Source of the DNA: Larix sibirica
Taxonomy: Eukaryota > Streptophyta > Pinopsida > Pinales > Pinaceae
Direction of reading: 5' to 3'
Length of the DNA: 14,121 nucleotides
Assembly: GCA_004151065.3 (NCBI GenBank)
Contig: NWUY0300011917.1
Location: 62,445 to 76,565 of the forward strand
Position 1 is the stretch's first letter. Each line of letters opens with the position of its first letter. The position numbers and the translations under genes are program-made. This document shows positions 1-8,324 of the stretch, piece after piece. The notes under the pieces are model-generated. The model was given only the letters and a program-made list of their open reading frames with translations. It ran no database searches and was not told where the DNA came from.

Positions 1-80
1 CCCTACCCCCCTCTGAATTTGAACCTATGATCTCTTAGGAGAAAACACAAGTTCTTAACCGTTAGGCCCATTTAGGTTGT
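1..80 (-). mobile_element. tRNA-derived SINE head (5' part, cut by window edge)
   Basis: On the minus strand, positions 70 to 59 read TGGGCCTAACGG followed by TTAAG, which resembles the A box (D arm) of a tRNA gene. Positions 25 to 15 read GGTTCAAATTC, which matches the B box (T arm) consensus GGTTCRANTCC closely. The gap between the two is 33 bases, within the usual tRNA range. These are the two internal RNA polymerase III promoter boxes. The cloverleaf stems pair poorly, so I read it as the tRNA-related head of a SINE and not a working tRNA gene. The tRNA-unrelated body and tail would lie beyond position 1. A decayed true tRNA gene is the alternative. Confidence 0.5.
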
Positions 81-354
81 ACACCTATATAGCAAAGAAA
101 ATATCAGCAAACAAGTACTGAGTATTGCAGTGTTTAATCGAATATATTGTGGTATATCTACAATATGCACCAAGCTATTGAATATATTATTGTGTATACA
201 AAATATGTATAGAGTAGCATAACATTGAATTGAATATTGTGGTATATACATTGTTGGATGTGTAATGGGTTCATATTTAAAGGTGTAGATCTCAATGTAT
301 ATATTTCATTAAGTGTTGCATAAAACAACTCGAGAAGAGTTGGTGTAACAACCC
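81..354. repeat. AT-rich non-coding DNA with a degenerate short repeat
   Basis: No gene is visible here. The motif attgtggtatat occurs at 146-157 and again at 236-247, and a looser copy (aatatattattgtgtatac) lies at 181-199. These look like a decayed short AT-rich repeat. Related wording (gaatattgatactatggtatatac) turns up again near 1490-1513. I cannot assign it to a known element. Confidence 0.35.
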
Positions 355-408
355 GCGTAGATTCATCTTAAATCTAGATCTATCAAGCACATAGAGGNTA
401 TTATTTTC
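355..408 (+). repeat. Half-copy of the MITE-like repeat found at 5763
   Basis: Positions 355-397 match 5763-5805 at 40 of 43 bases. The three differences are all transitions. The likeness continues weakly to 408 across the ambiguous base at 398. The second copy is the left end of a 148-bp inverted-repeat element, so this is probably the left end of another member of that family. The right end is not clear here: the only candidate is an 11-base match (aatttaagatg) near 630-640. Confidence 0.6.
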
Positions 409-774
409 AAAAGTTTAATATGTATATGAAAAATGTAATTTTAATTAGTTATTTTAATATTGTAAAAAATAATTATTAGTATAAATGTAATGATAAAAAA
501 ATTTAAATAAAAATATAATATATGAGAACCAGAGCTCAAAGGAAAGTCGACCAGACAAAGAGCAAGTTTTTTTCAAAAATGTTATACACAGTGAAGCTCA
601 GCACGTGAATCCTGGTTTATAGTGTTAATGAATTTAAGATGCAAATTGATGCAGGCCATATATTTATAAATATATACATACACACCAAACAAATTAATTT
701 TACGATTTGTAGATAATATCTCTACTGGTTCTCCAGATAAAAGAGGGTTTGAAGCATGTGATACAACAACACGG
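409..774. other. No recognisable feature
   Basis: This stretch is AT-rich, with runs of A and T between 409 and 530 and around 655-700. I see no open frame of note, no RNA gene and no element ends. It ends just before a 39-bp tandem duplication. Confidence 0.5.
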
Positions 775-852
775 AGGTTCTCATGCCCTGTTCAGTGACC
801 ATGTGAAATAAGAAGGTTCTCATGCCCTGCTCAGTGACCATGTGAAATACAG
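775..852 (+). repeat. 39-bp tandem duplication, two copies
   Basis: Copy one is 775-813 and copy two is 814-852. The core ggttctcatgccctg, then tcagtgaccatgtgaaata, is repeated with a single C/T difference (791 against 830) across about 36 bases. The unit length is a multiple of three, but neither strand shows a long open frame through it. Such near-identity in an otherwise decayed region suggests a fairly recent local duplication. Confidence 0.85.
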
Positions 853-1054
853 AGGCGTGAACCAAGAGTAGGATAAAAACTACGTGAAACTGGGCGTTTA
901 GTAATGAAGCAAGAAGGCGTGTAGCAGTGGAGCTGTCGGGATCTGGATCGGACTCGTCGAAGGGTTACGTGGCGTTAAATCATTGGCTGCATAGGTGAGG
1001 AATCTCATAACAGTTGCACGCGAGATGATCTCGTAGAATAAATGCCTACGGCGT
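850..1054. other. CpG-rich block of unknown function
   Basis: By hand count, 841-1054 holds about 15 CpG dinucleotides at roughly 48% G+C, about what base composition predicts or slightly more. In contrast, 3061-4060 holds only about five in 1,000 bases. A 13-base palindrome (CGAGATGATCTCG, 1021-1033) lies at its right end. No open frame longer than about 60 codons crosses it and I recognise no domain. It could be a relic of a promoter or first exon, an unmethylated regulatory element, or a younger insertion. Confidence 0.45.
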
Positions 1055-1559
1055 AATTATGGTATATATTTAATAATAAGATTTAGTGGTAGATTGTAGT
1101 TTAATTTTTAAGAATTTAACTATTTATTAATTATTAAAATAATAACAATATATTTTATAATAATTTAATTGAAATATTAATTGTAATTTTATCATCATGA
1201 TAAATCATATTTGTGAATTTTTTGTTTGTATGTTTTTAGTATAAATAAAAATAAATTCAAATTGTGCATAAGTAAAAATGATTTGCAAAGCAAAACAAAG
1301 TAAACAAAATGGTAGAAAAAGCATATGAATCATTTCAAACAAATTTGTGACTATTGTCTCAAGTAAACATATTTTTTTAACTTTCCAAAATGTTTAAAAA
1401 TCATGTTTTTGTATTTATTAGATGTCTACTTTGGTATTTTATTACATTTTTTTTTCATACCAACTCATATTTGCATTTGCATTTGTACTTGAATATTGAT
1501 ACTATGGTATATACATAATAATAATATATTTTTAAGGTCATAACCAAGTTAACACCAAA
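1055..1559. other. AT-rich spacer, nothing recognised
   Basis: This is very AT-rich DNA with many short A/T runs (for example ttaattattaaaataataa near 1125-1145). I see no open frame, element end or RNA gene. It ends where the recognisable gag-bearing element begins, so the 3' truncation point of that element lies near here, at about 1550. Confidence 0.45.
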
Positions 1560-2792
1560 AATTTACACACCATGTTCATCCNTTTGATAGGTTGCTACAT
1601 CACCAACTTGCATTTTTCTCCTTATCTCTTCTTGGGATTATTTTCGAGTTAGACTTTCAGCTAACTCCCTAGGTTCCACACTCCTATCTTTGATTTGTTT
1701 AATTTGGGATTAACAAGAATTATAGGTTGTAACCATGACATTGTTGATACTATCCCAAGGATCACCCACAAAGCTCAATGAATTATTTTGACTAGACCCT
1801 TCAACCCCTCGATTTAAGTTTTGATTGATGAGCTCTTGGGTTCTAGAACATAGTCTAGGATCATGATCTTCATTGCAAGTGGGACACAAAAAGTAAGTAT
1901 CTTCTTCAATGAAATTATTGGTGTTCAAAGGGATGACAACCTTTTGGTCAAGATTTTGATTTTGATTTCCCTTTATCCTATTCCAACCACCATCGTTTCC
2001 TCTACACTTATTTCTAAGTTGTGCTTGGGCACTTTCTAAGTTTATCAACCTATTTTGGATAGCATTGTTTGTTTGGATAACATTGGTCTCTAGTATCTAA
2101 TCAATTTTAGTTAATGCAACTAAGGGATCATGAGATGGATCACTTATATCTTTTGACTTAGGTTTATATTTAGGATGGATAACCCTAGGGGGAGCTAATG
2201 AATCAAGTCTTCTAGCTTCTATTCAATCCTTATCAAGGTTTGTAGCTTTGGTTTGAGCATATTTTAGATTTGTGGGATTTCCTTGTTAAGAAATGCCATA
2301 AATTGGCCTTGATTGAAGCATTCAAGTAATATGACAAAATCATAGCATGCGGAGGGAAGTATTCAACACGAATGTTATCAACGAATTTATTAAACCTTGC
2401 ATTAAATTCATCCACAGTTTCATTTGCATTCCTCTTTGCACAAGTTAATGCATTCATAACAAACTTAGTGTCTTTGTTTTCTTGCTACTAAGAGAGGAAA
2501 ATTGTTTTACATTCATTAAAAGAGTTAATGCTATTATCTAGTAAGATTTGAACCATCTTCGTGCTTCCTTGTTTAGTGTTAAGGTAAACAACTTAAAAAG
2601 GACATCAAGATGATTAGGTCCTTCATAATTAATACGACCTATAAAAGCATCCTAGTGATCTATTGCGGATATGGAATTATCCCTATTAAATTCAAGCAAC
2701 TTTTCACTGATTTTGGGCATAGTGTTTGGATAACTAGCAATAGCTGAAAAATCAAAAGGCTTGTAAGAGTTAGCTAACCAAGGAGTTGCCAT
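1560..2792 (-). pseudogene. gag: Ty3/gypsy-type gag relic
   Basis: Gag is the structural protein that packages element RNA into virus-like particles. Reading starts at the ATG at 2792 (MATPWLANSYKPFDFSAI...). After an in-frame TAG at 2652-2654, where tryptophan would be expected, it runs through a gag core ending in ARRWFKSY. A frameshift near 2540 moves it to a frame carrying DNSINSFNECKTIFL and then, from 2457, NETVDEFNARFNKFVDNI and FPPHAMILSYYLNA, typical of the retrotransposon gag domain. A second shift follows near 2300. The last open part (2048 to 1710) has a heptad-like stretch around INLESAQAQL and a zinc knuckle with C55, C58, H62 and C67 (positions 1886-1848, spacing CX2CX3HX4C). 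The original protein was about 360 residues. Protease and the rest of pol are not seen, so the element is cut near 1550. Gypsy assignment is firm; the lineage is not. Confidence 0.82.
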
Positions 2793-3042
2793 TTTTGTAG
2801 GTGTATGATTAGATTGATTTGAAGAGATACCTTGATTACTGGATTGAATTACTTTTCTCTTATAGTACCTTTCGGGTTCGGGAATAGAAGAAACAAGTGC
2901 TTGATAGGGTCACCTTGTAGAGTATCCCTTAAGCACAATCTCTCTAGGTGGAGTCACTAGATGAGATGATTAAAGTGTGAAATGTGACTAAGTATCATCA
3001 ATTGATTAAGATGTTGTTTAAAGCTAGGGTTGAAAGGACGTG
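2793..3042 (-). other. Untranslated leader of the gag-bearing element
   Basis: This is the 250-base gap between the primer-binding site and the gag start on the minus strand. Its position and length suit the untranslated leader of an LTR retrotransposon, where RNA packaging signals lie. No motif in it is recognisable. It is assigned by position only. Confidence 0.6.
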
Positions 3043-3060
3043 TCCTCAACAACGACGCCA
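3043..3060 (-). promoter_or_regulatory. Primer-binding site, tRNA-Asp type
   Basis: On the minus strand this reads TGGCGTCGTTGTTGAGGA. The site used by many plant gypsy elements, complementary to the 3' end of tRNA-Asp, is TGGCGCCGTTGCCGGGGA (from memory). There are four differences in 18, all C-to-T or G-to-A. It lies three bases after the proposed LTR end (CTGTAACA), as expected for the start of minus-strand DNA synthesis. It sets the orientation of the gag relic and the position of the 5' LTR. Confidence 0.8.
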
Positions 3061-3063
3061 AAT

Positions 3064-4608
3064 TGTTACAGCTTGATTTAGCACTTGAGTGGGAAATTCC
3101 CAACCTACTAGTGCTACCAAGGAGAAACTTCAGAACAAAATACCAATGTTCTTCCCTCATTTTTTACTAGATTTCAAGGTCAAGGGGGGATTCCCTAATG
3201 TTGTTTAGATGAATCTCAGTGAAGAAAGCTAAGAGGGATTGATTGTACCTTGGTTAGATAATGTGTAAATTGCAAAGTTAATTCCCCAAAGATAAATCAA
3301 CAGTTGAATGGGAATACTCAAAGGATAACAAGATATCAACTTGAACAATAGAAACCCATGAACATTAAAGATCATCAATTCTAGAAATGTAAAGATGTTG
3401 TAGAAAAAGTAAACTCACAATGAATTGCCAATTATGTGGTTAAGGAATGGGTTTATTTACTACAAAATAGAAAGTATTGAATACACAAAGCAAGTTATTC
3501 AATGATATATTTAAAACACAAGTTCTTAGTCCAAGGTGAGGCCGTGCTTGAGAGAATTATGAAGCAAGGTGTCACTCAAGGATTTATATAAAGATTTCAT
3601 GTTTATAAAAATTGTTTTAACAAGAGTGTGGATAACTTAAACATCGTTATTAATTGATCCATAACTATCCAAGTATGTTGAAGGTCATCCCAATATTAGT
3701 GCAAGATAAATATATTGCAAGTAAAATGAAATTGCACAAGTAATTTCCAGAATTTAGTGAAACACGTAGTCAATGTAGATGTGCTTCATAAGATAATGAA
3801 TTGTAATTAAACAGTAACCAAGCGAAACAATTAAAATAAGTCTTGCTTATTGAAGATACAACATTAACCAAGAGAAACACTTAAAATAAGTCTTGCTTAT
3901 TGAAGATAATTCTTGTTATGCAAATAAGCAAACTATCTTAGAAAATTTCAGGATTCATTATGAAGTAATGAGCAAAAAGATTGACCATGAAATATAAAAA
4001 TTAAAACATGCTAGCTACCCATAAAAATCAATAATTAAGTAAGATATACCAATGTGAGTTTCCATAATTATTTAGAATTAATTATGAGCACATTAACCAC
4101 TTAAATCACCCTAAAAGCTTGAGTGGATAACCCAGATTTTTATATGTGATATTCTAGCATGAAACCCTAACTTAAAATATGATTTTATGAAGTATTTAAG
4201 GTTGATTTATTTCGATTTGTTTTTTTGTTAGGAAATAAGGGTAAAACAAACAAATAATTAAAAAAAAGAGAGAAATCGAGCCTAAAATGAAGATAAAGTA
4301 TGATAAAATACCTTGGCTTGATAAATGTGGAAATCTGAAAAAAATGACAGCCTTGAAGAAACTTAGATTTCCGCTATTATAAAAAAACAAAGTTTTGATG
4401 GTTGATGAAACAGAGTAGTAGACTAGTGCCTTTAATCCTTGGGAAAATAGAGTCTTAGAGATAGTTCCTCTGGGGCCTTGTTTGAGAGTACTTAGAGTTG
4501 GAACACCTACAAAACATGATCCTTTTGGGGTTTCATGCAAATCCTTCCAAGGAAGGGTTACTCTAAGTATTACAGGTTCAAGTTTCACAAAAGTTGTTAG
4601 CAGTATCA
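3064..4608 (-). mobile_element. Probable 5' LTR of the gag-bearing gypsy element
   Basis: The inner end is well placed: minus-strand CTGTAACA ends at 3064, directly before the primer-binding site. The outer end is inferred. A minus-strand start at 4608 (TGATACTGCTA) matches the inverted inner end (TGTTACAGCTT) at 8 of 11 bases and would give an LTR of 1,545 bp. No second LTR copy lies in the window, so the length cannot be confirmed. A 137-codon open frame inside it (4609 to 4196, minus strand) shows no known domain and is probably chance. A 50-bp tandem duplication lies at 3815-3908. The outer boundary is about 0.35 sure; the presence of LTR sequence next to 3064 is about 0.8. Confidence 0.55.
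3815..3908 (+). repeat. 50-bp tandem duplication, two copies
   Basis: The sequence starting taaccaagcgaaac at 3815 is repeated with period 50 at 3865 (taaccaagagaaac). The two copies agree at 42 of 44 bases through taagtcttgcttattgaag. It lies inside the probable LTR. Short tandem repeats of this kind are common in LTR U3 regions, where they may act as enhancers, but here that is only an inference. Confidence 0.85.
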
Positions 4609-5097
4609 TATTCTTAAATAGAAAATAGTAATTTTGGTCATTGTTCTCTATTTATCGATCTTGCATGCTTTTTTCATGTAAAATTTATGTTAGTTTCTTT
4701 ATAGTTTAGCTACATATTTATCACATATTTACTCATTTTCAAGTCCTTTGGTTCTTGAATCCAGTCTCAGGTTTCCTTATTTATCTATCCAATTATGTTT
4801 TATGCATTCTAATTAACATTTCTCACTATCTTAAAAGCACAAAAACACATGGGAAACACTGACAACATTTTAGTTGGTTGTTTATTTTTTCTTTAAGTTC
4901 GATGCTTAGGCCTTATGCCTATTGTTTTAGTTTTTGTATACATTTATGTTCTCCTACAAAATTAGAAGGAACACAAAAAAATCGTATAAAAACATTAATT
5001 TCAAGAAGGAAACCTCCAAGTCTTTATTTTCTGCAAAAGCCTCTTCTTACTGTCTCTTGTGCAAATCCTCTTTATGAGGAATGCAAGAAGGGAAGTA
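4609..5097. other. Spacer between two LTR elements, nothing recognised
   Basis: About 490 bases lie between the outer end of the first LTR and the end of the chromovirus LTR. A plus-strand open frame of 81 codons (4878-5123) starts in low-complexity sequence and runs into the LTR, so I treat it as chance. I see no other element ends, RNA gene or coding signal. Confidence 0.45.
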
Positions 5098-5411
5098 TGT
5101 TAAGCACCAAATTCCCAAAATAGCATAAAAATAGAAAGAAAGAGTAACTCAACACCTTGAGAATGAAATAAGGAGATGAATAAGAACCCTCTTTGAAGTG
5201 GAAACCTCCATTTACAATGCATCAAATGCATAAGATGAGATTAGATGCTCCTAAAACTAGGTTTCCTTGGTGTGTGTGTGCGCGCGCATAGGAGAAAAAT
5301 GGTACAATTACAATTGAGGTCCTAACTGGCCATTCAAGGTCCTAGCCAACCAATAAAGACAATACTAATATAATAATAGAAATGTAATGTCACAATATAT
5401 AGGGCTTAACA
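5098..5411 (-). mobile_element. 3' LTR of a chromovirus (Ty3/gypsy), 314 bp
   Basis: On the minus strand the LTR starts TGTTAAGC at 5411 and ends GCTTAACA at 5098, a perfect 8-base terminal inverted repeat with the usual TG...CA ends. It follows a polypurine tract and integrase/chromodomain sequence, which makes it a 3' LTR. Its short length would suit small chromovirus clades such as Reina, but I cannot confirm the clade. It contains a (GT)n(CG)n microsatellite at 5270-5287. The outside flank also happens to extend the inverted repeat by four bases (AGTA/TACT). Confidence 0.82.
5270..5287 (+). repeat. GT/CG dinucleotide microsatellite
   Basis: A run of GT repeats (5270-5280) passes directly into CGCGCGC (5281-5287). 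Alternating purine-pyrimidine tracts like this can adopt Z-DNA. It lies inside the chromovirus LTR. The CG part is notable because the surrounding DNA has few CpGs. Confidence 0.85.
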
Positions 5412-5413
5412 TA

Positions 5414-5424
5414 CTCCTCCCCTT
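5414..5424 (-). promoter_or_regulatory. Polypurine tract of the chromovirus
   Basis: On the minus strand this reads AAGGGGAGGAG, two bases before the LTR start. The polypurine tract is the RNase H-resistant RNA that primes plus-strand synthesis in LTR elements. It overlaps the end of the old coding frame (HLFQGEEYV), a common arrangement in chromoviruses. Confidence 0.85.
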
Positions 5425-5670
5425 GAAACAAGTGTTGTCTTCAACACTTTATTAATTTTGGATATTTTTGCATGAAGAACTTATTTTCGATGTCACTTAT
5501 TCTATTGGCAAGTTTTTCCAATTAATGAGGTACATAGTAGATGCTTGATTTAATAGTTGTTTGATCCTTGTGTGAATGATTGTTTCAGGTTCCAATATCA
5601 TTTCTGCTTCTTCATCGATCTTTGGTAAAGTAGTGCGGATTGGGATCTTGTCACCAATTACTCCGCTATT
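5425..5670 (-). pseudogene. pol: Chromovirus pol 3' end: integrase tail with chromodomain
   Basis: Reading the minus strand from about 5660 gives GDKIPIRTTLPKIDEEAEMI and then EPETIIHTRIKQLLNQ, followed by MYLINWKNLPIE (5529-5500). This is the classic chromodomain pattern of plant gypsy integrases (EPE.IL..R...L, then YL.KWKNLP.E). A stop follows, and after a frameshift the other frame gives ENKFFMQKYPKLIKC, a stop, then RQHLFQGEEYV just before the LTR. Chromodomains are thought to steer integration by binding marked histones. Everything upstream of about 5690, including the integrase core, reverse transcriptase and gag, is missing. It is certainly non-functional. Confidence 0.82.
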
Positions 5671-5767
5671 AGTTTAATACTAAATATCCTAGTAATGGGA
5701 TCTCACATCAACACCACCCATTTGAATTGGAATAAATAGATTATCCAATAAATACTCCACTAGCATA

Positions 5768-5915
5768 GATCCATCTTAAACCTAGATCTATCAAGCACAT
5801 AGAGGGATCTATTTTCTCGTGGTATAATTTTTTTTTATCTTAAATTTTTTACACATCCAAAAAAAATTTACATCTCTAGAAATTTGATCCCATAGATCCA
5901 AATTTAAGATGGATC
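5768..5915. mobile_element. MITE-like inverted-repeat element, 148 bp
   Basis: The left end (5768-5791, GATCCATCTTAAACCTAGAT...) and the inverted right end (5915-5892, GATCCATCTTAAATTTGGAT...) match at 21 of 24 bases, all differences being transitions. The inside is A/T-rich and non-coding. This is the form of a small non-autonomous DNA transposon. I see no clear target-site duplication: the flanks are ...agcata and attgtt.... A second copy of the left end at 355-408 shows it is a dispersed family. The superfamily is unknown. Confidence 0.6.
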
Positions 5916-6040
5916 ATTGTTGGTTTAAATTTTTTTGTTTTATGAGCCAACATAGATTTTTTTAATTACTTTTCATTTGGTTTTAACTTTTAATTTTATG
6001 AGTTGACATTCTTTTTTTAACTACTTTTTACTTTTGACAT
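5916..6040 (+). repeat. Imperfect 56-bp duplication in T-rich DNA
   Basis: The sequence tatgagccaacatagat followed by ttttaattacttttcattt (from 5941) recurs 56 bases later as tatgagttgacattctttt (from 5997). The copies have diverged considerably and the sequence is low in complexity, so replication slippage is as likely as a true duplication. Confidence 0.45.
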
Positions 6041-6660
6041 AACGATACGTTACGTGACAACATCTCCTCCATATTGGGCTATAGAGCACCTCGCTCCTTT
6101 CGGTACAAATATAGTGCAAGCAAGATAGGAGTGTATTTATGCAAAAGTTTAGATAGCCCGACACTTAAACTCCAAAAGGATAATGCGAAGTTTGGTGGGC
6201 ACGATATATAATAGTGGGTTAGAGCTACGCAAAAAGACAAATGGAGATCCCGAGTGCAAATATTAAAAGCACATTATAAGCTGAGTTAAAGGGAGCAAGT
6301 GTGAAGGGAAACCAAAGAGTGCAAATTGTAGTTTATGAATTTTTTGCTCAATTCTCCTCATACTCCAACCCTTTTTTATTAGTGCAATGTGATATTTCTA
6401 AAGCACTTTTATAAACCCGATTCTCGATGATACCATGAGGCCTCCTACTTCCATCATTGTTTATATGTATGGGTTAACCTTGATTATGTTTCCCCTTGGC
6501 TAACTCTAAATGTATGTGTGACTTCCCTATTTTTTATATAGAGTACCTAAGTAAGGTCCTTAACCTCTTGGGTTAACAAAATGTCCTTGTTAGTTTTTTG
6601 GGGTTATTTTCACTGACATTGTTTTCTTAATTAGATCAACCTCAACTTCTGTGCTTCAAC
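6041..6660. other. Unassigned region with retained CpGs
   Basis: No open frame of note or known RNA gene is visible. The part 6041-6260 keeps about ten CpGs (for example acgatacgttacgtg at 6043-6057, ctcctttcggtac and gtttggtgggcacga), close to the number expected by chance, unlike most of the window. The rest is T-rich. It may be the untranslated 5' region of the LINE that begins at 6833, or an unrelated sequence. I cannot tell which. Confidence 0.35.
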
Positions 6661-6663
6661 TTT

Positions 6664-6756
6664 ATCCCTATGTTAGTTAGGGAAGTCTTTGGGATTTCTC
6701 TAGAGTTCTCATATATGTTTGTGTCCCTAATGTTAGTTAGAGATGTCTCTAATTTT
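6664..6756 (+). repeat. Imperfect 60-bp tandem repeat upstream of LINE ORF1
   Basis: The sequence tccctatgttagttagggaagtct begins near 6665 and returns as tccctaatgttagttagagatgtct near 6724, about 60 bases on, with roughly 23 of 25 bases alike. It lies just upstream of LINE ORF1. Tandem repeats in the 5' untranslated region occur in some L1-type LINEs, where they hold the promoter, but this is only an inference here. Confidence 0.5.
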
Positions 6757-6832
6757 CTCAGCTTCATGGAACTGGAAACTGGTTCTACGCTCCAAGAAAG
6801 ACGCCGAATAGGGTTTTGAATCTCAAGTCAGA

Positions 6833-7610
6833 ATGGCGTCTGACACGGGAGATCGATTGTCTCCTGCTCCAGAAGAAGACTCGTTTAGAACATTGATTAA
6901 ACATTTACACAAATCAAGCTCCAGGGTTGAATCAACAAGATTTATAAAAAAGACTAATATACCCGAAGTTTGTGCTTCTTGTTACAACGACCAGGAAAAA
7001 GGCTCTAGCAATGTTTAAGAGATGGCTTATAGGTCAGATATTCATAGCTATCTTCCCATCTGCTAGATCCATGGAGATTTAGCTTCAGAAAAACTAGATA
7101 GCATTAATCAGGGGTCAAATAACACACTACTTCTATGGAAGAGGCTTTTACGCCTTTATATTCGAATTTAAAGAAGATAGAGATTTAATTTTCCAAAGTG
7201 GACTGTATTTATTTAGTAACAGAGGCATGTACCTAAATAGATGGACTCCTAATTTTGATCCAAACTTAGATATCCCTTCAGCAGTTCTAGTTTAGGTTAG
7301 ATTACCTCATCTTCCTCTCCATTGTTGGGGAGATGATTCTTTGAAAGATATTTGGAATGCATTGGGTAAATACATAGATAAGGCTGAACCTAAGTAGGGA
7401 ATGTTCCAGTGTGCTAGAATATGTATGGAAGTGGATCTTGAAAAGGGGATCCCTAAAGCTATACACCTTGTTTTGGATAACTAGAGTCATTGCCAACAAC
7501 TGGATTACGAATAGTTATCGTTTAAGTGTAAAGCATGCCATACCTATGGTCATTTTGCAAAGAAAGTAGGAGATTCAGTTAGTGCTTCTCAAAATCATGA
7601 TGATTAATGG
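6833..7610 (+). pseudogene. LINE ORF1 relic: DUF4283-like region and broken CCHC zinc knuckle
   Basis: The protein would be the RNA-binding ORF1 partner of a plant L1-type LINE. The start ATG at 6833 (MASDTGDRLSPAPEEDSF) sits in a good context and stays open for 61 codons. After a stop at 7016 the next frame carries the family signature: FEFKEDRDLIFQSGLYLF, NRWTPNFDPN, then VRLPHLPLHCW and NALGKYIDK, ARICMEVDLEKGIPKAI and LDYE. This matches the DUF4283 plus zinc-knuckle layout. The knuckle (7526-7568) keeps C, C and H, but the last cysteine is replaced by valine. Several TAG stops occur, one where the family has tryptophan (V*V). A low-complexity tail follows to about 8200 with no clear domain. 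The nearby plus-strand ORF2 belongs to the same element. Confidence 0.82.
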
Positions 7611-8324
7611 AGAACAGTTCAAAATAAATCCAAGCAGGTCATTGTCATCATCCCTTTTGATATCCCTTCTTCGTCTCTAGCAGGTGTTTCAACAGATCCA
7701 CCCCCTTTATCTCTACAAATCGATTTCAACCGTTGCTCCAAGAATCCCCTAGTATCTTTATTGATATCATGGCTCCAATGGTGAAAGAACCAAGGTTTGC
7801 TTTCCCATTCAGACTCTCATGCATTATGCTTTGAGTTAATTTTCCAATAACATGAGCTAATAAAGATGCGAAATCGATGGAACAACTTACATAATCCGAA
7901 CTGTTACGAGAGATGCGAATAGCATCAGCGGGGCTGGTGACAAGTAGGCAAGCAAGACAGGCCATCACTAGGGAAGAAAGAGAAACGATGGAGGGAGAAT
8001 ATAGATCTTCTCAAAAAGTATGGAGAAAACCAACAAAAGAAGTTCGAGAATAAATTGCAAATAAAGAAAAGATGTTGGGGTTGCAATCAACCTTGGATTG
8101 CAACATCATAACAAGCTCAAAGAATTTATCTCTATCAGGATTTGGAAACCCTCCGTCCCCGAGCTCCCAAAAGGGAGGAACCAACAAAGTAATAGTTAAA
8201 TAATGAAATTAGTCTCCTGTAAGAGTAGAGGGGTGGGGAGCAAAAACAAGGAGGAAGCAATGAGACAGTTAATATAGACAGAAAAGACCCTCAATTCTTC
8301 TTCTCCACGAAACTAAACTTCAAG
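7611..8324 (+). other. LINE ORF1 C-terminal tail and ORF1/ORF2 spacer, decayed
   Basis: The text WRTVQNKSKQ near 7609-7640 is like the start of the variable tail of plant LINE ORF1 proteins. Beyond it I see serine/proline-rich and lysine-rich fragments in changing frames, for example a glycine/serine/proline stretch near 8140-8180. No domain is recognisable. The antisense 80-codon open frame at 7968-7726 is a shadow. The region ends where ORF2 begins. Confidence 0.5.

Noticed and set aside
253-350. Small LTR-like unit (tgttgg...gtaaca)
   Set aside because: Only about four bases of inverted end agree and there is no primer site or polypurine tract.
355-643. Complete second MITE copy ending near 640
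   Set aside because: Only an 11-base match supports the right end, and the length would differ greatly from the 148-bp copy.
2957-3160. 67-codon minus-strand open frame
   Set aside because: It runs across the LTR end, primer-binding site and leader of the gypsy element, which are not coding.
4196-4609. 137-codon minus-strand open frame as a gene
   Set aside because: It lies in the probable LTR, shows no domain, and its last third is a hydrophobic, low-complexity run from AT-rich DNA.
4878-5123. 81-codon plus-strand open frame
   Set aside because: It starts in low-complexity sequence and ends inside the chromovirus LTR on the opposite strand; no domain is seen.
6041-6420. Small RNA gene (5S rRNA or U6-like)
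   Set aside because: I compared it by eye with known 5S and U6 sequence features and found no convincing match.
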